Positions 8,748 through 17,327 are shown, numbered from the stretch's first letter. The stretch is DNA of 64,000 nt from Paenibacillus flagellatus (GCF_003217775.1 NZ_QJVJ01000001.1:558001-622000), one strand, 5' to 3'. A program made the numbers and translations. The notes: generated from the sequence alone by a model not told the origin.

Positions 8748-8780
8748 CGTAAGCGCTTGCCGCGTCATGCCCTTATTGTA
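8748..8780 (-). promoter_or_regulatory. Candidate -10 element and cre-like site upstream of the kinase gene
   Basis: TACAAT (minus strand, 8775-8780) could be a -10 element. No good -35 is visible. Downstream, 8748-8761 reads CGTAAGCGCTTGCC on the plus strand, 12 of 14 to the cre consensus, with a palindromic AAGCGCTT core. Placement just after the -10 would suit a CcpA roadblock. Weakly supported. Confidence 0.4.
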
Positions 8781-9000
8781 ACGGCAAAACGGCGCCCCCC
8801 GCCAGAGGGACGCCATGGAAACGGCCCGAGCCATGCGCTCGCGGGCCAAATATCCGCGCCGCCGACAACCCCGGTGCGCTTGCCCCGCGACAGACGCCGC
8901 CGCGTTCTTCCATCCGCTCCCCGCTTGTAATATGACTGGGCCTGTGTCAAACTTATTCGTGATTCCATACGGCCCTCATCATAAGAAAGGGATGGCGTTC

Positions 9001-9804
9001 ATGTATTTCAAGCAGCTTCTCGCGGCAATCCCGCTGTTCGAGCGGATCGAATTGCGCCGGGATTCCGGTACCGTCGATTGTCCGGCGAACGTGTACGCGT
9101 TGATCGCGGTACGGAGCGGCCATATTACGATCGCTCCCCCGGACCGCGAGCCGGTCGTTTGCGTGCAAGGCTATGCGTGCCACCCCGACTTCGGCCCGTA
9201 CACGATCCAGATCCCGAAAACGAAACAAGCCGAATACGCCGTCGTCTATTATCGCATGGCCGCGGAATGCGGCGATTGGACGCTGACGGGGCCGCTTGCG
9301 ACGATGAGCGAGGTTAAAATCCGCTATATGCTGGACGAGCTGATCCGCACGACCGAAGACGACCACTCGGGCTCCGAGGATGAACAGGCGGCCCGGCAAT
9401 TTCGGATGCGCATGATGTTGGAGCGAATGTTATACATTTTCCTGTACGAATCCCGGATGAGGCAGGCGGACAAATCGTCGGTCGAATCGATCGGCGAGAC
9501 GCTCTCTTACATGAACGAGCATTACATGCTGAAGCTGACGCTGCCGATGATGGCCCGGCGTGCCGGCATGAGCGAAGGACACTACACCGTGCTGTTCAAA
9601 AAGCTGACCGGCACTACGATGACAGCCTATTTGCGCCGGCTGCGCATCGAGAAAGCGATGGAGATATTCCGGCAAACCGCGCTGCCGGCCAAAGAGATCG
9701 CGCAAACGGTCGGATTTTCCGACTACTTCCATTTCAGCCGCGTCTTCAAGCAAGAAACGGGGCGGTCGCCGAGCGAATTCCAGAAGAGCTTATCGGAAAT
9801 CTAA
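9001..9804 (+). CDS. AraC-family transcriptional regulator next to the siderophore importer
   Basis: 267 residues from the ATG at 9001. An AAGAAAGG RBS sits about 10 bases upstream, whereas the in-frame ATG at 8992 is too close to it and earlier starts lack an RBS. The N-terminal ~150 residues look like a cupin-type AraC ligand-binding domain (SGHITIAPP, YAVVYYRM). The C-terminal ~100 residues hold two helix-turn-helix motifs (LTLPMMARRAGMSEGHYTVL ... KEIAQTVGFSDYFHFSRVF). Its position directly upstream of a Fur-boxed ferric-siderophore importer suggests a ligand-responsive activator comparable to Bacillus Btr, which senses a siderophore. That analogy is inferred. Its stop codon lies inside the first of two direct repeats that may be its binding site. 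Confidence 0.88.
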   Translation: MYFKQLLAAIPLFERIELRRDSGTVDCPANVYALIAVRSGHITIAPPDREPVVCVQGYACHPDFGPYTIQIPKTKQAEYAVVYYRMAAECGDWTLTGPLATMSEVKIRYMLDELIRTTEDDHSGSEDEQAARQFRMRMMLERMLYIFLYESRMRQADKSSVESIGETLSYMNEHYMLKLTLPMMARRAGMSEGHYTVLFKKLTGTTMTAYLRRLRIEKAMEIFRQTALPAKEIAQTVGFSDYFHFSRVFKQETGRSPSEFQKSLSEI

Positions 9805-9838
9805 AAATATAACATGCCGAATCTAAAAATTGGACATG
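9798..9838 (+). promoter_or_regulatory. Tandem direct repeat, candidate AraC-family operator
   Basis: Two 19-base direct repeats of pattern AATCTAAAAATnnnACATG lie at 9798-9816 and 9820-9838, identical at 16 of 19 positions and offset by 22 bases (about two helical turns). Same-face tandem half-sites are typical for AraC activators. The repeats precede the Fur box by about 40 bases. Confidence 0.6.
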
Positions 9839-9874
9839 TTCCCCGCAAACGGATGAAGCTACAATACTACTGAT

Positions 9875-9889
9875 TGATAATAATAATCA
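9875..9889 (+). promoter_or_regulatory. Fur box
   Basis: TGATAATAATAATCA matches the Bacillus Fur 7-1-7 consensus TGATAATNATTATCA at 14 of 15 positions. It sits 20 bases upstream of the binding-protein start, just after a possible -10 TACAAT (9860-9865). This predicts repression by Fe(II)-Fur. Confidence 0.88.
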
Positions 9890-9909
9890 TTTTCAGGGGG
9901 AACATGTAC

Positions 9910-10884
9910 ATGCAGCATCGATGGAACCGCGCACTCGGCTTGTTTTTATTCCTCGTCTTGGCGATAAATCTTACCGCTTGCAGCCCGTCCGCGGGAGGCT
10001 CTTCCGAATCCGTAAAAGGCGGTGGACCCGCTCCGGCACAAGCTCCGGCCCCGGGTGGCGGCGGCATAACGGTACAGGACGCGCAAGGCACCTTGGAGCT
10101 CCCGAAGAAGCCGGAACGCATCGTCGCGATGGAGTTCAGTTTCACCGACATGCTCGTCACGCTCGGCGTCGTACCGGTCGGTGTCGCCGACGACGGCAGT
10201 CCGGAGCTGTTTATGGATTCGGTCAAAAGCCGGCTGGCGACCTACACCTCCGTCGGCTCCCGCTACGAGCCGAACATCGAGCTGATCAGCTCGCTGAAGC
10301 CCGATCTCATCATCGTCGACATCAACAAGCATAAAAACGCGCTCAAACCATTGAAGGCGATCGCCCCGGTTCTCGTACTCGACGATTTTCAGGCCGATTA
10401 CGACCAGATGCTCCGCAATTACGGCATTGTGGCGAAGGCGGTCGGCAAAGAAGAGGAAGCGAAAAAACGTCTCGCCGAGCACGAAACGATCATGAACGAA
10501 GCGAAGCAAAAAATAAGCAAGACGAAGCTGACCGTTTTGCCGGCCGTCGTCAACCCGAAAGGTTTTTACGCCCATTCCGACCATTCCTACTCCGGTTCGC
10601 TGCTGGCCAAGCTCGGCTTCACCGACCCGGTCAAGCACGAGACGGCTTATCCGCAGCTGACGCTGGAGCAGCTCGTCGAAACGAATCCGCAGGTGCTGTT
10701 CCTGATGCCGACCGAGAAGGAAACGATCGTGAATCAATGGCAGTCGAATCCGCTGTGGAACAAAATCGACGCCGTCGCGGCCAAAAAAGTGTTTACCGTG
10801 GAGCGGCGCGACTGGTCGCTATCCCGCGGACTGCTCGGCTCGGAGAAGATGGCGGCCGATATCGTGAAAGTGTTGGGAGAGTAA
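9910..10884 (+). CDS. Ferric-siderophore ABC transporter substrate-binding lipoprotein
   Basis: 324 residues from the ATG at 9910, chosen because AGGGGG lies 9 bases upstream. The ATG at 9904 is too close. The signal peptide ends in lipobox LTAC (Cys about 22) followed by a Ser/Gly/Pro/Ala linker. The rest matches the periplasmic-binding FepB/FhuD class: RIVAMEFSFTDMLVTLGVVP, then LKPDLIIVD, a long backbone helix, and LEQLVETNPQVLFLMP. It captures a ferric siderophore and delivers it to the two FecCD permeases directly downstream. Ligand type (hydroxamate or catecholate) cannot be read from sequence. Fur and AraC-type control are predicted from the upstream sites. Confidence 0.93.
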   Translation: MQHRWNRALGLFLFLVLAINLTACSPSAGGSSESVKGGGPAPAQAPAPGGGGITVQDAQGTLELPKKPERIVAMEFSFTDMLVTLGVVPVGVADDGSPELFMDSVKSRLATYTSVGSRYEPNIELISSLKPDLIIVDINKHKNALKPLKAIAPVLVLDDFQADYDQMLRNYGIVAKAVGKEEEAKKRLAEHETIMNEAKQKISKTKLTVLPAVVNPKGFYAHSDHSYSGSLLAKLGFTDPVKHETAYPQLTLEQLVETNPQVLFLMPTEKETIVNQWQSNPLWNKIDAVAAKKVFTVERRDWSLSRGLLGSEKMAADIVKVLGE

Positions 10885-10888
10885 CCGA

Positions 10889-11911
10889 ATGGGAACTATC
10901 GTCCGACAGGAGAGGCGGAGCCGGGCGCCGTTTCCGCTCCTCCCGATCGGCTTATCGGCAGCGCTATTGGCGTTCGGGCTCGTGTGCAGCTTGAAATGGG
11001 GACAGGCGCCCGTCTCTTGGCGCACGCTGTACGAGGCGCTAACGTATCAGGGCACCGGCAAAGCTCATCTGTATATCCAAACGCTCCGTCTGCCCCGCGC
11101 GCTGACGGCCTGCATCGTCGGGACGATGCTCGCGCTATCCGGACTGCTGGCGCAGCTGGCGACGAAAAATCCGCTCGCTTCCCCGCACATTTTCGGCATC
11201 AACGCCGGGGCGTCGCTTGCCGTCGTCATCGGACTCGTCGTCTCGGACCGCTTCTCGGCGACGGCATCGACGTTGTTCGCCTTCGTCGGAGCGGCGGCAG
11301 GCGCCCTCCTGATCGGGTCGCTCGCCCGCGGCGGAAGCCGGCAGCACGTTCGGCTGGCGCTCGCGGGCATTACGATTCATTTCCTGCTGTCGTCCTTGAC
11401 CGAAGGGATCGTTATTTTGAATCAGCATTCGACGGATAGCGTGTTGTTTTGGCTGGTCGGCTCGGTCAGTCAGGCGGAATGGCTAGAAGTGCGGACGATT
11501 TTGCCGTTTTTCGCGGGAAGCCTGCTCGTCTTCGCCTTCATGCTGCCCTCGTTCCGGCTGCTGCTCGTCGAGGACGAGCTTGCGGCCGGGCTGGGTCAGC
11601 GGGTCGCCGTCGTCCGAGCCGTCAGCGTGCTGCTCGTGGTCGTCATGGCCGGATCGGCGGTGGCGATCTGCGGACCGATCGGCTTCGTCTGCCTGATCGT
11701 CCCTCATATCGCCCGCATGCTCGTCGGCGGCAGCTTGTACGTTCTCGCTCCGCTGACCGCGCTTCTCGGAGGCGTCATGCTCGTGTATGCCGACTTCGCC
11801 AGCCGGTTTATCGCCTTCCCGTTCGAATCGCCGGTCGGGATCGTGACGTCGGCTCTAGGCGCGCCGTTCTTCGTCTATTTGGCCCGCCGAAAAGGCGGTG
11901 CGGGGCGATGA
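10889..11911 (+). CDS. FecCD-family siderophore ABC permease, subunit 1
   Basis: 340 residues, hydrophobic throughout, with about nine or ten membrane helices. FecCD hallmarks are RLPRALTACIVGTMLALSGL near residue 70, the ATKNPLASPHIFGINAG segment near 90, and the coupling-loop region AICGPIGFVCLIVPHIARML near 255-275. It pairs with the next permease to form the channel. It starts 4 bases after the binding-protein stop and its own stop overlaps the next start (ATGA). No ATPase gene follows, so a shared ATPase such as YusV/FecE must be encoded elsewhere (inference). Confidence 0.95.
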   Translation: MGTIVRQERRSRAPFPLLPIGLSAALLAFGLVCSLKWGQAPVSWRTLYEALTYQGTGKAHLYIQTLRLPRALTACIVGTMLALSGLLAQLATKNPLASPHIFGINAGASLAVVIGLVVSDRFSATASTLFAFVGAAAGALLIGSLARGGSRQHVRLALAGITIHFLLSSLTEGIVILNQHSTDSVLFWLVGSVSQAEWLEVRTILPFFAGSLLVFAFMLPSFRLLLVEDELAAGLGQRVAVVRAVSVLLVVVMAGSAVAICGPIGFVCLIVPHIARMLVGGSLYVLAPLTALLGGVMLVYADFASRFIAFPFESPVGIVTSALGAPFFVYLARRKGGAGR

Positions 11912-12888
11912 AGAAGGCGCTTACGCTGCCCGTCGCATTCGTCGCGATGATCGTTTTGGCCGTGCTGTCCGTTCGAGCGGGAGCCGTTTCCGTTTCGTTC
12001 CGCGACATCGGCGCGATTATGCTGCAACAGGACAGCCCGTTTCAGTTTATCGTCGTTCACGTTCGGCTGCCGCGGGTCGTCGTCGCCATTTTGGCCGGGT
12101 CCGGACTGGCCGTCGGGGGCGTCATCCTGCAAAGCCTGGTGCGAAACCCGCTGGCCAGTCCGGACGTGATCGGCATGACGAAAGGCGCCGGCTTCGCAGC
12201 CGCCGCCGTCATCTACTTGTTCCCCGGCTCTCCGGGCTATGTGCTGCCCGCCGCCGCATTCGCCGGGGCGCTCGGTGCGTTCGGCCTGCTGGCGCTGCTC
12301 AGCCGAAGGCTCTCCCTAAGCCCGGCCGCACTGGCGCTCGTCGGCATCGCCGTCGGAGCCGTATTCCAGGCCGGCATCCAATATCTAATCGTCCGCCATC
12401 CGGCCGATCTCAATATGGCGCTGCTATGGCTTTCCGGAAGCTTGTGGGGACGCGGCTGGGCGGATGCGCTTTCGCTTCTGCCGTGGCTCGCCGTTCTGCT
12501 GCCCGTCGCTTGGCTGAACAGTGCGAAGCTGGACATTTTCCGGCTCGGGGACGAGACGGGCGCCTCGCTCGGAATCGGCGTCGTACGCCAGCGGTTCTGG
12601 CTCATGCTGCTCGCCGTCGCATTGGCCGGCATCTCCGTATCCGCGGTCGGCGCAATCGGCTTCGTCGGCCTGCTCGCTCCGCATATCGCCCGCAGCTTGG
12701 TCGGCGGCCGCCACCGGCTGCTTATGCCGCTCGCTTTGCTCATCGGAGCCGATCTGATGCTGCTCGGCGACGGGATCGGCCGAATCGTCGCGATTCCGCG
12801 CGAAGTGCCGGTCGGTATTATGGCGGCCGTCATCGGCGCCCCTTACTTCGTCTATTTGCTGCGCAAGGAACGCCGCCTGGGCCGTTGA
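11908..12888 (+). CDS. FecCD-family siderophore ABC permease, subunit 2
   Basis: 326 residues from the ATG at 11908, which overlaps the preceding stop by four bases. Family motifs: RLPRVVVAILAGSGLAVGGV, then QSLVRNPLASPDVIGMTKG (about 75-95), and AIGFVGLLAPHIARSLVGG (about 250-270). It forms the heterodimeric permease with subunit 1. The longer frame upstream of this start overlaps subunit 1 and is not coding. The operon appears to end here, before a convergent flavoprotein gene. Confidence 0.95.
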   Translation: MKKALTLPVAFVAMIVLAVLSVRAGAVSVSFRDIGAIMLQQDSPFQFIVVHVRLPRVVVAILAGSGLAVGGVILQSLVRNPLASPDVIGMTKGAGFAAAAVIYLFPGSPGYVLPAAAFAGALGAFGLLALLSRRLSLSPAALALVGIAVGAVFQAGIQYLIVRHPADLNMALLWLSGSLWGRGWADALSLLPWLAVLLPVAWLNSAKLDIFRLGDETGASLGIGVVRQRFWLMLLAVALAGISVSAVGAIGFVGLLAPHIARSLVGGRHRLLMPLALLIGADLMLLGDGIGRIVAIPREVPVGIMAAVIGAPYFVYLLRKERRLGR

Positions 12889-12936
12889 CCCGCACGCACG
12901 CGGAAAAGCCCCGAAGCGGCCATCGGAAAAGAGCCG

Positions 12937-13890
12937 TTACACGCCGCTTCCGGCCGCAGTCGGCCTCGCTTCCGCCGGGGCTTCTTCGCCCATCCGCAGC
13001 AGCGCCTTGTGCATCCAGATCGCCGCCTGAATCCCTTCGCCCATCGCGATCGCCACCTGCTCCGAATGGACGCCGACATCGCCGGCCGCCCACAAGTTCG
13101 GCACGGTCGTCATCTTCGTCCGCGCGTCGGTCATGATATGACCGTTCTCGTGGCGCTCCGCGCCGAGCTGGCCGGCCAGCCCGGACCGCACCTCATTGCC
13201 GCCGAAGGCGATAAAGCCGCGATCCGCCCAAATGTCGCCGCCGCCGGCCAGCTTCACGCCCTGAAACTCGCCGTCGTTCGATTCGAGCACGTCCGCGATC
13301 GCCTCGTTGACGACGACGATGTCGCGCTCGCGCAGCTTCTTCGCCAAATCCGGACGGATCGGCTGCCGTTCGTGGTTGACGAAGACGAGGTCGGCCGTCA
13401 TCGCCGACAAGACCATCGCCATTCCCGCCCCGGTGTCCCCCGAGCCCATCACGATCGTCTTCCGGTTGCGCACCTCGTGTCCGTCGCAATCCGGGCAGAC
13501 GTACACCGTTTTCCCGAGACACGGCACGAGACCCGGCAAATCGGGGAACCGGTCGACGATGCCGGTCGCGAGCAGCACCGTCTTCGCCTCGTATGCGCCG
13601 CCGTCGCGGCCGACCAGCTCGAACGTGTCGCCGCGTCGCGATGCGCTCACGATCTCGTCCTTCACGAATCGGACGCCCGTCCGCTCCGCGTGCGTCCGGC
13701 CGAGCCGGCGCAGCTCGTCGCCGGAAATGCCGTCCGGCCATCCGAGCACGTTATGATACGAACGGCACAGCGTGGAGCGCCCGTCCGCCTTGTCCGCGAC
13801 GAGCGCCGAATGGCCGTAACGGCCGATTTGAATGGCGGCTTGCAAGCCGGCGATGCCGCCGCCCACGATCAAGCAATCGTAAACCGTCAT
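12937..13890 (-). CDS. Thioredoxin reductase-like NAD(P)H/FAD oxidoreductase
   Basis: 317 residues from the ATG at 13890, chosen for its GGAGGG RBS six bases away. The FAD-binding glycine motif is DCLIVGGGIAGLQAAIQIGR (about 4-23). The redox centre region reads YVCPDCDGHE (about 130-140), a CxxC as in thioredoxin reductases, followed by the NADPH motif VMGSGDTGAG (about 150). The C-terminal FAD motif is NLWAAGDVG. Length matches the TrxB/YumC class. Convergence with the siderophore operon suggests, but does not show, a role in iron or thiol redox chemistry. A general disulfide reductase is equally possible. Confidence 0.9.
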   Translation of the reverse strand: MTVYDCLIVGGGIAGLQAAIQIGRYGHSALVADKADGRSTLCRSYHNVLGWPDGISGDELRRLGRTHAERTGVRFVKDEIVSASRRGDTFELVGRDGGAYEAKTVLLATGIVDRFPDLPGLVPCLGKTVYVCPDCDGHEVRNRKTIVMGSGDTGAGMAMVLSAMTADLVFVNHERQPIRPDLAKKLRERDIVVVNEAIADVLESNDGEFQGVKLAGGGDIWADRGFIAFGGNEVRSGLAGQLGAERHENGHIMTDARTKMTTVPNLWAAGDVGVHSEQVAIAMGEGIQAAIWMHKALLRMGEEAPAEARPTAAGSGV

Positions 13891-14149
13891 GATGTCCCTC
13901 CTTTTCACCGGCGCCTCGATTCGACTATCTTCGCTAGTTTTGTCTCCTCGCCCGAAACTCATTCCGCCGTCACCTCCCTCATTCTGGCATTTTTCTTATA
14001 GAATTGGTAAAATGGTAGAAATGCGTCGAATCGCTTTCGACATACGCCCCCAATGGCGGTTCCCATTGTCGAACTTGTATGATAAAATGACAACGCCGTC
14101 TAACCCGCCCTGATTGGAATTCCAAATCAAGTAAAGGACGGAGCCCATC

Positions 14150-15775
14150 ATGATCGCTTTAATCGCTGTTCATGAACGGCGGCTGCGCAAAAAAATACGG
14201 TCTTCGGCGGATTGGGCCGAAGCCGGCTTCGAAGACGTCATCGAAGCGGAGAACGAGCCGGCCGCGCTCGCCGCCATGCGCAAGCACAAACCGGAGCTGC
14301 TTATCGCCGACTGGGGCTTGTTCGGGGACGAAAGTCCCGAATCGCTCGGCCGGCTGCAAGCCGTCGTTCCGTCGTGCAAAACGATCGTCGTCACCGATTC
14401 CCGGGACAAAAGCCGGCTGCGCGAAGCGGTGAAATGGGGCGTAAGCGACCTATTGCTGCTGCCGTTCGACCGCAAGCAGCTGAACGAATCGGTGCGGAAC
14501 GCCGCCGAGCTATGGAAGCGCGACGAACGAAGCCGCGTCCGCGACCGGGACCGGACCGTCGAGGTCGACCGGATGAAGCGGCTGTACCGGGACAAGCTGC
14601 TGTCGGACCTGCTGTCCGATGCGTCCCGGAACGATACCGTCACGTCCGCGCTCGCCCGCGAATTTCCCGAGCTTCACGAAGCCCGGTCGTACCGGATCGC
14701 CATTCTCAGTCTCGATACGATAAGTCTTTCGGTGCGCGATAAATTCGCCTTCCAGACGGACTTGTTGTTTTTTTCTTTATTAAACGTTTGCGGCGACTTT
14801 TTGCAGGTTGACAGCGCCGGCATCGCCTTCCGTCCTTGGAACAGCGACCGCGAGCTCGTGCTGCTGCTGACGAACCGGCCGGAGAACGCCGTGCCGCTCC
14901 TGTCCGCGATGCACAAGGCGATCGAGCGGCAGCTCGAAACCCGGATCGACATCGGCATCGGCACGACGGTCCGCTCGACGGAGCAGCTCCCGCAATCTTA
15001 CAAGGAAGCGGCGCAGGCGCTGCGCAAGCGCAATCTGCTCGAGGAAGGCGGATGGATTCACCAATACGACGGCAGCGAGAAGCCGACGGCGGACAAGCTG
15101 CATTTCGCCGACTTCGAGGAGGACGTCCGGCTCGCCGTCCGAAGCGGCAAGCCGGAACGAATCCGGGCCGCCGTCAGCTCGTGGATTCAGGCGGTCCGGA
15201 AGCTGGACCGGATTACGGTCGACCAGGTCGAGCTGTGGCGTCACGAATACAACGTCGTCAAGGAACGGTGGCAGCAGTTTTTTTTCCAGGACGGGACGAC
15301 GCCGAGCTTGCAGCTGCCTTCGGAGAAAAGCGCCTTCCTCGTCCCGATGGACGACCGGGGCAAGCTGTCGATCACGCTCTGGCAGACCGAATTGACGGAG
15401 AGCCTGCTGCGGCTCGCCAAGCGTCTGGAAGACCGCCCCTCCTCCCGAGGCGGCGTGGCGATGAGCGAGGTGGAGTCGTATTTGCGCCACAACTATCATC
15501 GCGATTTGACGCTGCAGGATATCGCCGACCGGTTTTATTTGAGCCGCGAGCATATTTCTAGAAAATTTAAGCAACATTTCGGCGAAAATTTCGTCGATAC
15601 ATTATGTCGAATCCGGTTGGACAAGGCGTGCGCGCTGCTGTCGAACCCGCAGCTGAAAATCGCCGAGGTCGCCCAGCTTGTCGGCTACCAGGACGAAAAA
15701 TATTTCAGCAAAGTGTTCAAGAAGCGCAAAGGCTTGTCGCCGAACGCTTTTCGGAAATTGTCGAAATTGAGGTGA
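14150..15775 (+). CDS. AraC-family regulator with degenerate receiver domain
   Basis: 541 residues. The first ~120 resemble a receiver fold: ELLIADWG aligns with the phosphoacceptor strand and VSDLLLLPF with the strand that normally carries Lys. However, the acidic pair is replaced (ALIAVHE) and the Lys is missing, so phosphorylation is doubtful. A coiled region and a middle domain follow. The C-terminus (about 440-541) is a typical AraC double helix-turn-helix (LTLQDIADRFYLSREHISRK ... IAEVAQLVGYQDEKYFSKVF). RBS AAAGGACGGAG precedes the ATG. Five bases downstream begins a membrane coiled-coil gene and then a phosphodiester glycosidase, so the three probably form one operon. A perfect TTGGAATTCCAA palindrome lies at 14114-14125 upstream. 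Confidence 0.88.
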   Translation: MIALIAVHERRLRKKIRSSADWAEAGFEDVIEAENEPAALAAMRKHKPELLIADWGLFGDESPESLGRLQAVVPSCKTIVVTDSRDKSRLREAVKWGVSDLLLLPFDRKQLNESVRNAAELWKRDERSRVRDRDRTVEVDRMKRLYRDKLLSDLLSDASRNDTVTSALAREFPELHEARSYRIAILSLDTISLSVRDKFAFQTDLLFFSLLNVCGDFLQVDSAGIAFRPWNSDRELVLLLTNRPENAVPLLSAMHKAIERQLETRIDIGIGTTVRSTEQLPQSYKEAAQALRKRNLLEEGGWIHQYDGSEKPTADKLHFADFEEDVRLAVRSGKPERIRAAVSSWIQAVRKLDRITVDQVELWRHEYNVVKERWQQFFFQDGTTPSLQLPSEKSAFLVPMDDRGKLSITLWQTELTESLLRLAKRLEDRPSSRGGVAMSEVESYLRHNYHRDLTLQDIADRFYLSREHISRKFKQHFGENFVDTLCRIRLDKACALLSNPQLKIAEVAQLVGYQDEKYFSKVFKKRKGLSPNAFRKLSKLR

Positions 15776-15780
15776 ACCGC

Positions 15781-16227
15781 ATGAGTACGCCGATCGAAGC
15801 GAACGCCAACCCGCCCGTCGCCTCCGCACGAAGCGCCAAGTCGGCCAAATCCGTCAAAACGTCGAAAAAATCGTACTTGATCTTCTTCTTCAGCTGGTTT
15901 CTATTGATCGCCACCGGCGTGTTGGGCACGATGCTGTATACGGAGCATTTGAAAACCCGGCTGAGCGAGCAGCTGGCGAGCCAAACCGAGGCGCAGCTGC
16001 AGGCGATGCAGGCGCAATACCAGCAGCAGCTCGACCAGCTGAAGGCGAGCGTCACGACCGACATCGCCAACCTGCAGACGAAGGTCGACTCGTTCAACGA
16101 GCTGCTCGCCTTCACGAAGGACAGCGCCAATACGAAAACCGACAACAGCAACCAGCTGTACACCCAGCTCGCGGAAGTGAAGAAGAAGCTGGACGAATTG
16201 AAGCAAAACCTGGATGTGTTGAAATGA
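15781..16227 (+). CDS. Single-pass membrane protein with extracellular coiled coil
   Basis: 148 residues from the ATG at 15781 (RBS GAGGTGA). The N-terminal ~35 residues are Ala/Ser/Lys-rich and probably cytoplasmic. Residues ~37-60 form one membrane helix (YLIFFFSWFLLIATGVLGTM). The remainder is Gln/Leu/Lys-rich heptad sequence (EAQLQAMQAQYQQQLDQLKA), predicted as an extracellular coiled coil. I recognise no family. It overlaps the following phosphodiester glycosidase gene by four bases (ATGA), so translational coupling and physical partnership with that exported protein are plausible. Confidence 0.8.
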   Translation: MSTPIEANANPPVASARSAKSAKSVKTSKKSYLIFFFSWFLLIATGVLGTMLYTEHLKTRLSEQLASQTEAQLQAMQAQYQQQLDQLKASVTTDIANLQTKVDSFNELLAFTKDSANTKTDNSNQLYTQLAEVKKKLDELKQNLDVLK

Positions 16228-17291
16228 CGGTACGCGAAATCAACCGGTTTTTCCTTCTGGCGTGCGCCCCGTTCATCGGGCTGTTCCTTTGGCTCGCCGC
16301 GGCCGGCTTCACGTTGGACATGCCGGCCGTCGACTTCGTGCCGAAGCTGGAGCCGTTCGCCGTCTCCGAGCAGGCGAAGCCGGTCGAGCAAGGGCTCGAG
16401 CAGGCGAAGGCGAACGCTGCCGCCACCCGGAGCACGGTGGAGAAGTTTTACCAGCTGTACGAGCAAAGCTCGAAGGATATGGCGTCGATGCTGGCGCAAG
16501 CGACCGCCCAAGCGGCCCGCCCGGCGCAAATATTCGACAACCGGATCGCCGCCGTGCTCGGCAAGCCGACCCGGACCGTGTCCTCGGCCAACATCGATAT
16601 GCGCCTGTACCAGTTCTCGGACCCGAACTACAAAGGCTACGCGCTGAAAGTCGATTTGAAGTCGGACAAAGCGATGAAGATGGTGCTCGGCAAAGACAAG
16701 GTCGGCGGCTCCGAGACGACGCTCGCCGCGGCGAACCGGTACGGCGCGATCGCCGGAATCAACGCCGGCGGGTTCGCCGACGGGGACGACGGCAAGCGGT
16801 ATCCGCTCAGCACGACGGTGCTCGGCGGGAAGTACGTTTACGGCTTCGAGCCGTCGTTCGAAAACTTGGCGTTCGTCGGGCTCAGTACCGACCGCAAGCT
16901 GATCGGCGGCAAATTTTCGCGGCAGGAGGATCTGGACAAGCTGAAGCCGTCCTTCGGCGCGACGTTCGTCCCGATTCTGCTCAAGGGCGGCGTCAAGCAG
17001 CAAATTCCGTCGCAATGGCTCAACTCGCCGCGCCGCGCGCCGCGTACCGTCGTCGGCAACTTCGGCAACGACCAGCTCATCTTCCTCGTCGCGGACGGCT
17101 ACGACGAGCGCGGAGGCTCGGGCGCCACGCTGCCCGAGATGCAGGACAAGCTGTCCGCCATGCGCGTCGTCGACGCGTACAACTTGGACGGCGGCGGCTC
17201 CTCGTCTCTCGTCTTCGAGGGCAAGACGATCAACCATCCTTCGGACGGCCGGCTCCGCCCGCTGCCGACGCACTTTTTGTTTTTCAAGTAA
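16224..17291 (+). CDS. Exported phosphodiester glycosidase family protein (NAGPA/DUF2233-like)
   Basis: 355 residues. An N-terminal membrane segment (about 10-30) acts as signal or anchor. A helical stretch follows, then the NAGPA-like domain (about 120-355): AIAGINAGGFAD, SRRAPRTVVGNFGND and the hallmark DAYNLDGGGSSSLVF near 325. Characterised relatives hydrolyse N-acetylglucosamine-1-phosphodiester bonds, and bacterial members act on exopolysaccharide or wall polymers. The substrate here is unknown. The start codon overlaps the coiled-coil membrane gene. The same domain type opens the 2290-residue protein at 36539-43411. Confidence 0.87.
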   Translation: MTVREINRFFLLACAPFIGLFLWLAAAGFTLDMPAVDFVPKLEPFAVSEQAKPVEQGLEQAKANAAATRSTVEKFYQLYEQSSKDMASMLAQATAQAARPAQIFDNRIAAVLGKPTRTVSSANIDMRLYQFSDPNYKGYALKVDLKSDKAMKMVLGKDKVGGSETTLAAANRYGAIAGINAGGFADGDDGKRYPLSTTVLGGKYVYGFEPSFENLAFVGLSTDRKLIGGKFSRQEDLDKLKPSFGATFVPILLKGGVKQQIPSQWLNSPRRAPRTVVGNFGNDQLIFLVADGYDERGGSGATLPEMQDKLSAMRVVDAYNLDGGGSSSLVFEGKTINHPSDGRLRPLPTHFLFFK

Positions 17292-17327
17292 CGAGCCCGC
17301 GTCATATTTTGTTCACATATTCGTCCG

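Noticed and set aside
8992-9003. ATG at 8992 as start of the AraC gene
   Set aside because: The AAGAAAGG RBS abuts it with no spacing. The ATG at 9001 is properly placed.
11449-12888. A fused 479-residue siderophore permease
   Set aside because: The first 153 residues overlap subunit 1 in another frame. The ATGA overlap at 11908 gives the normal subunit length.
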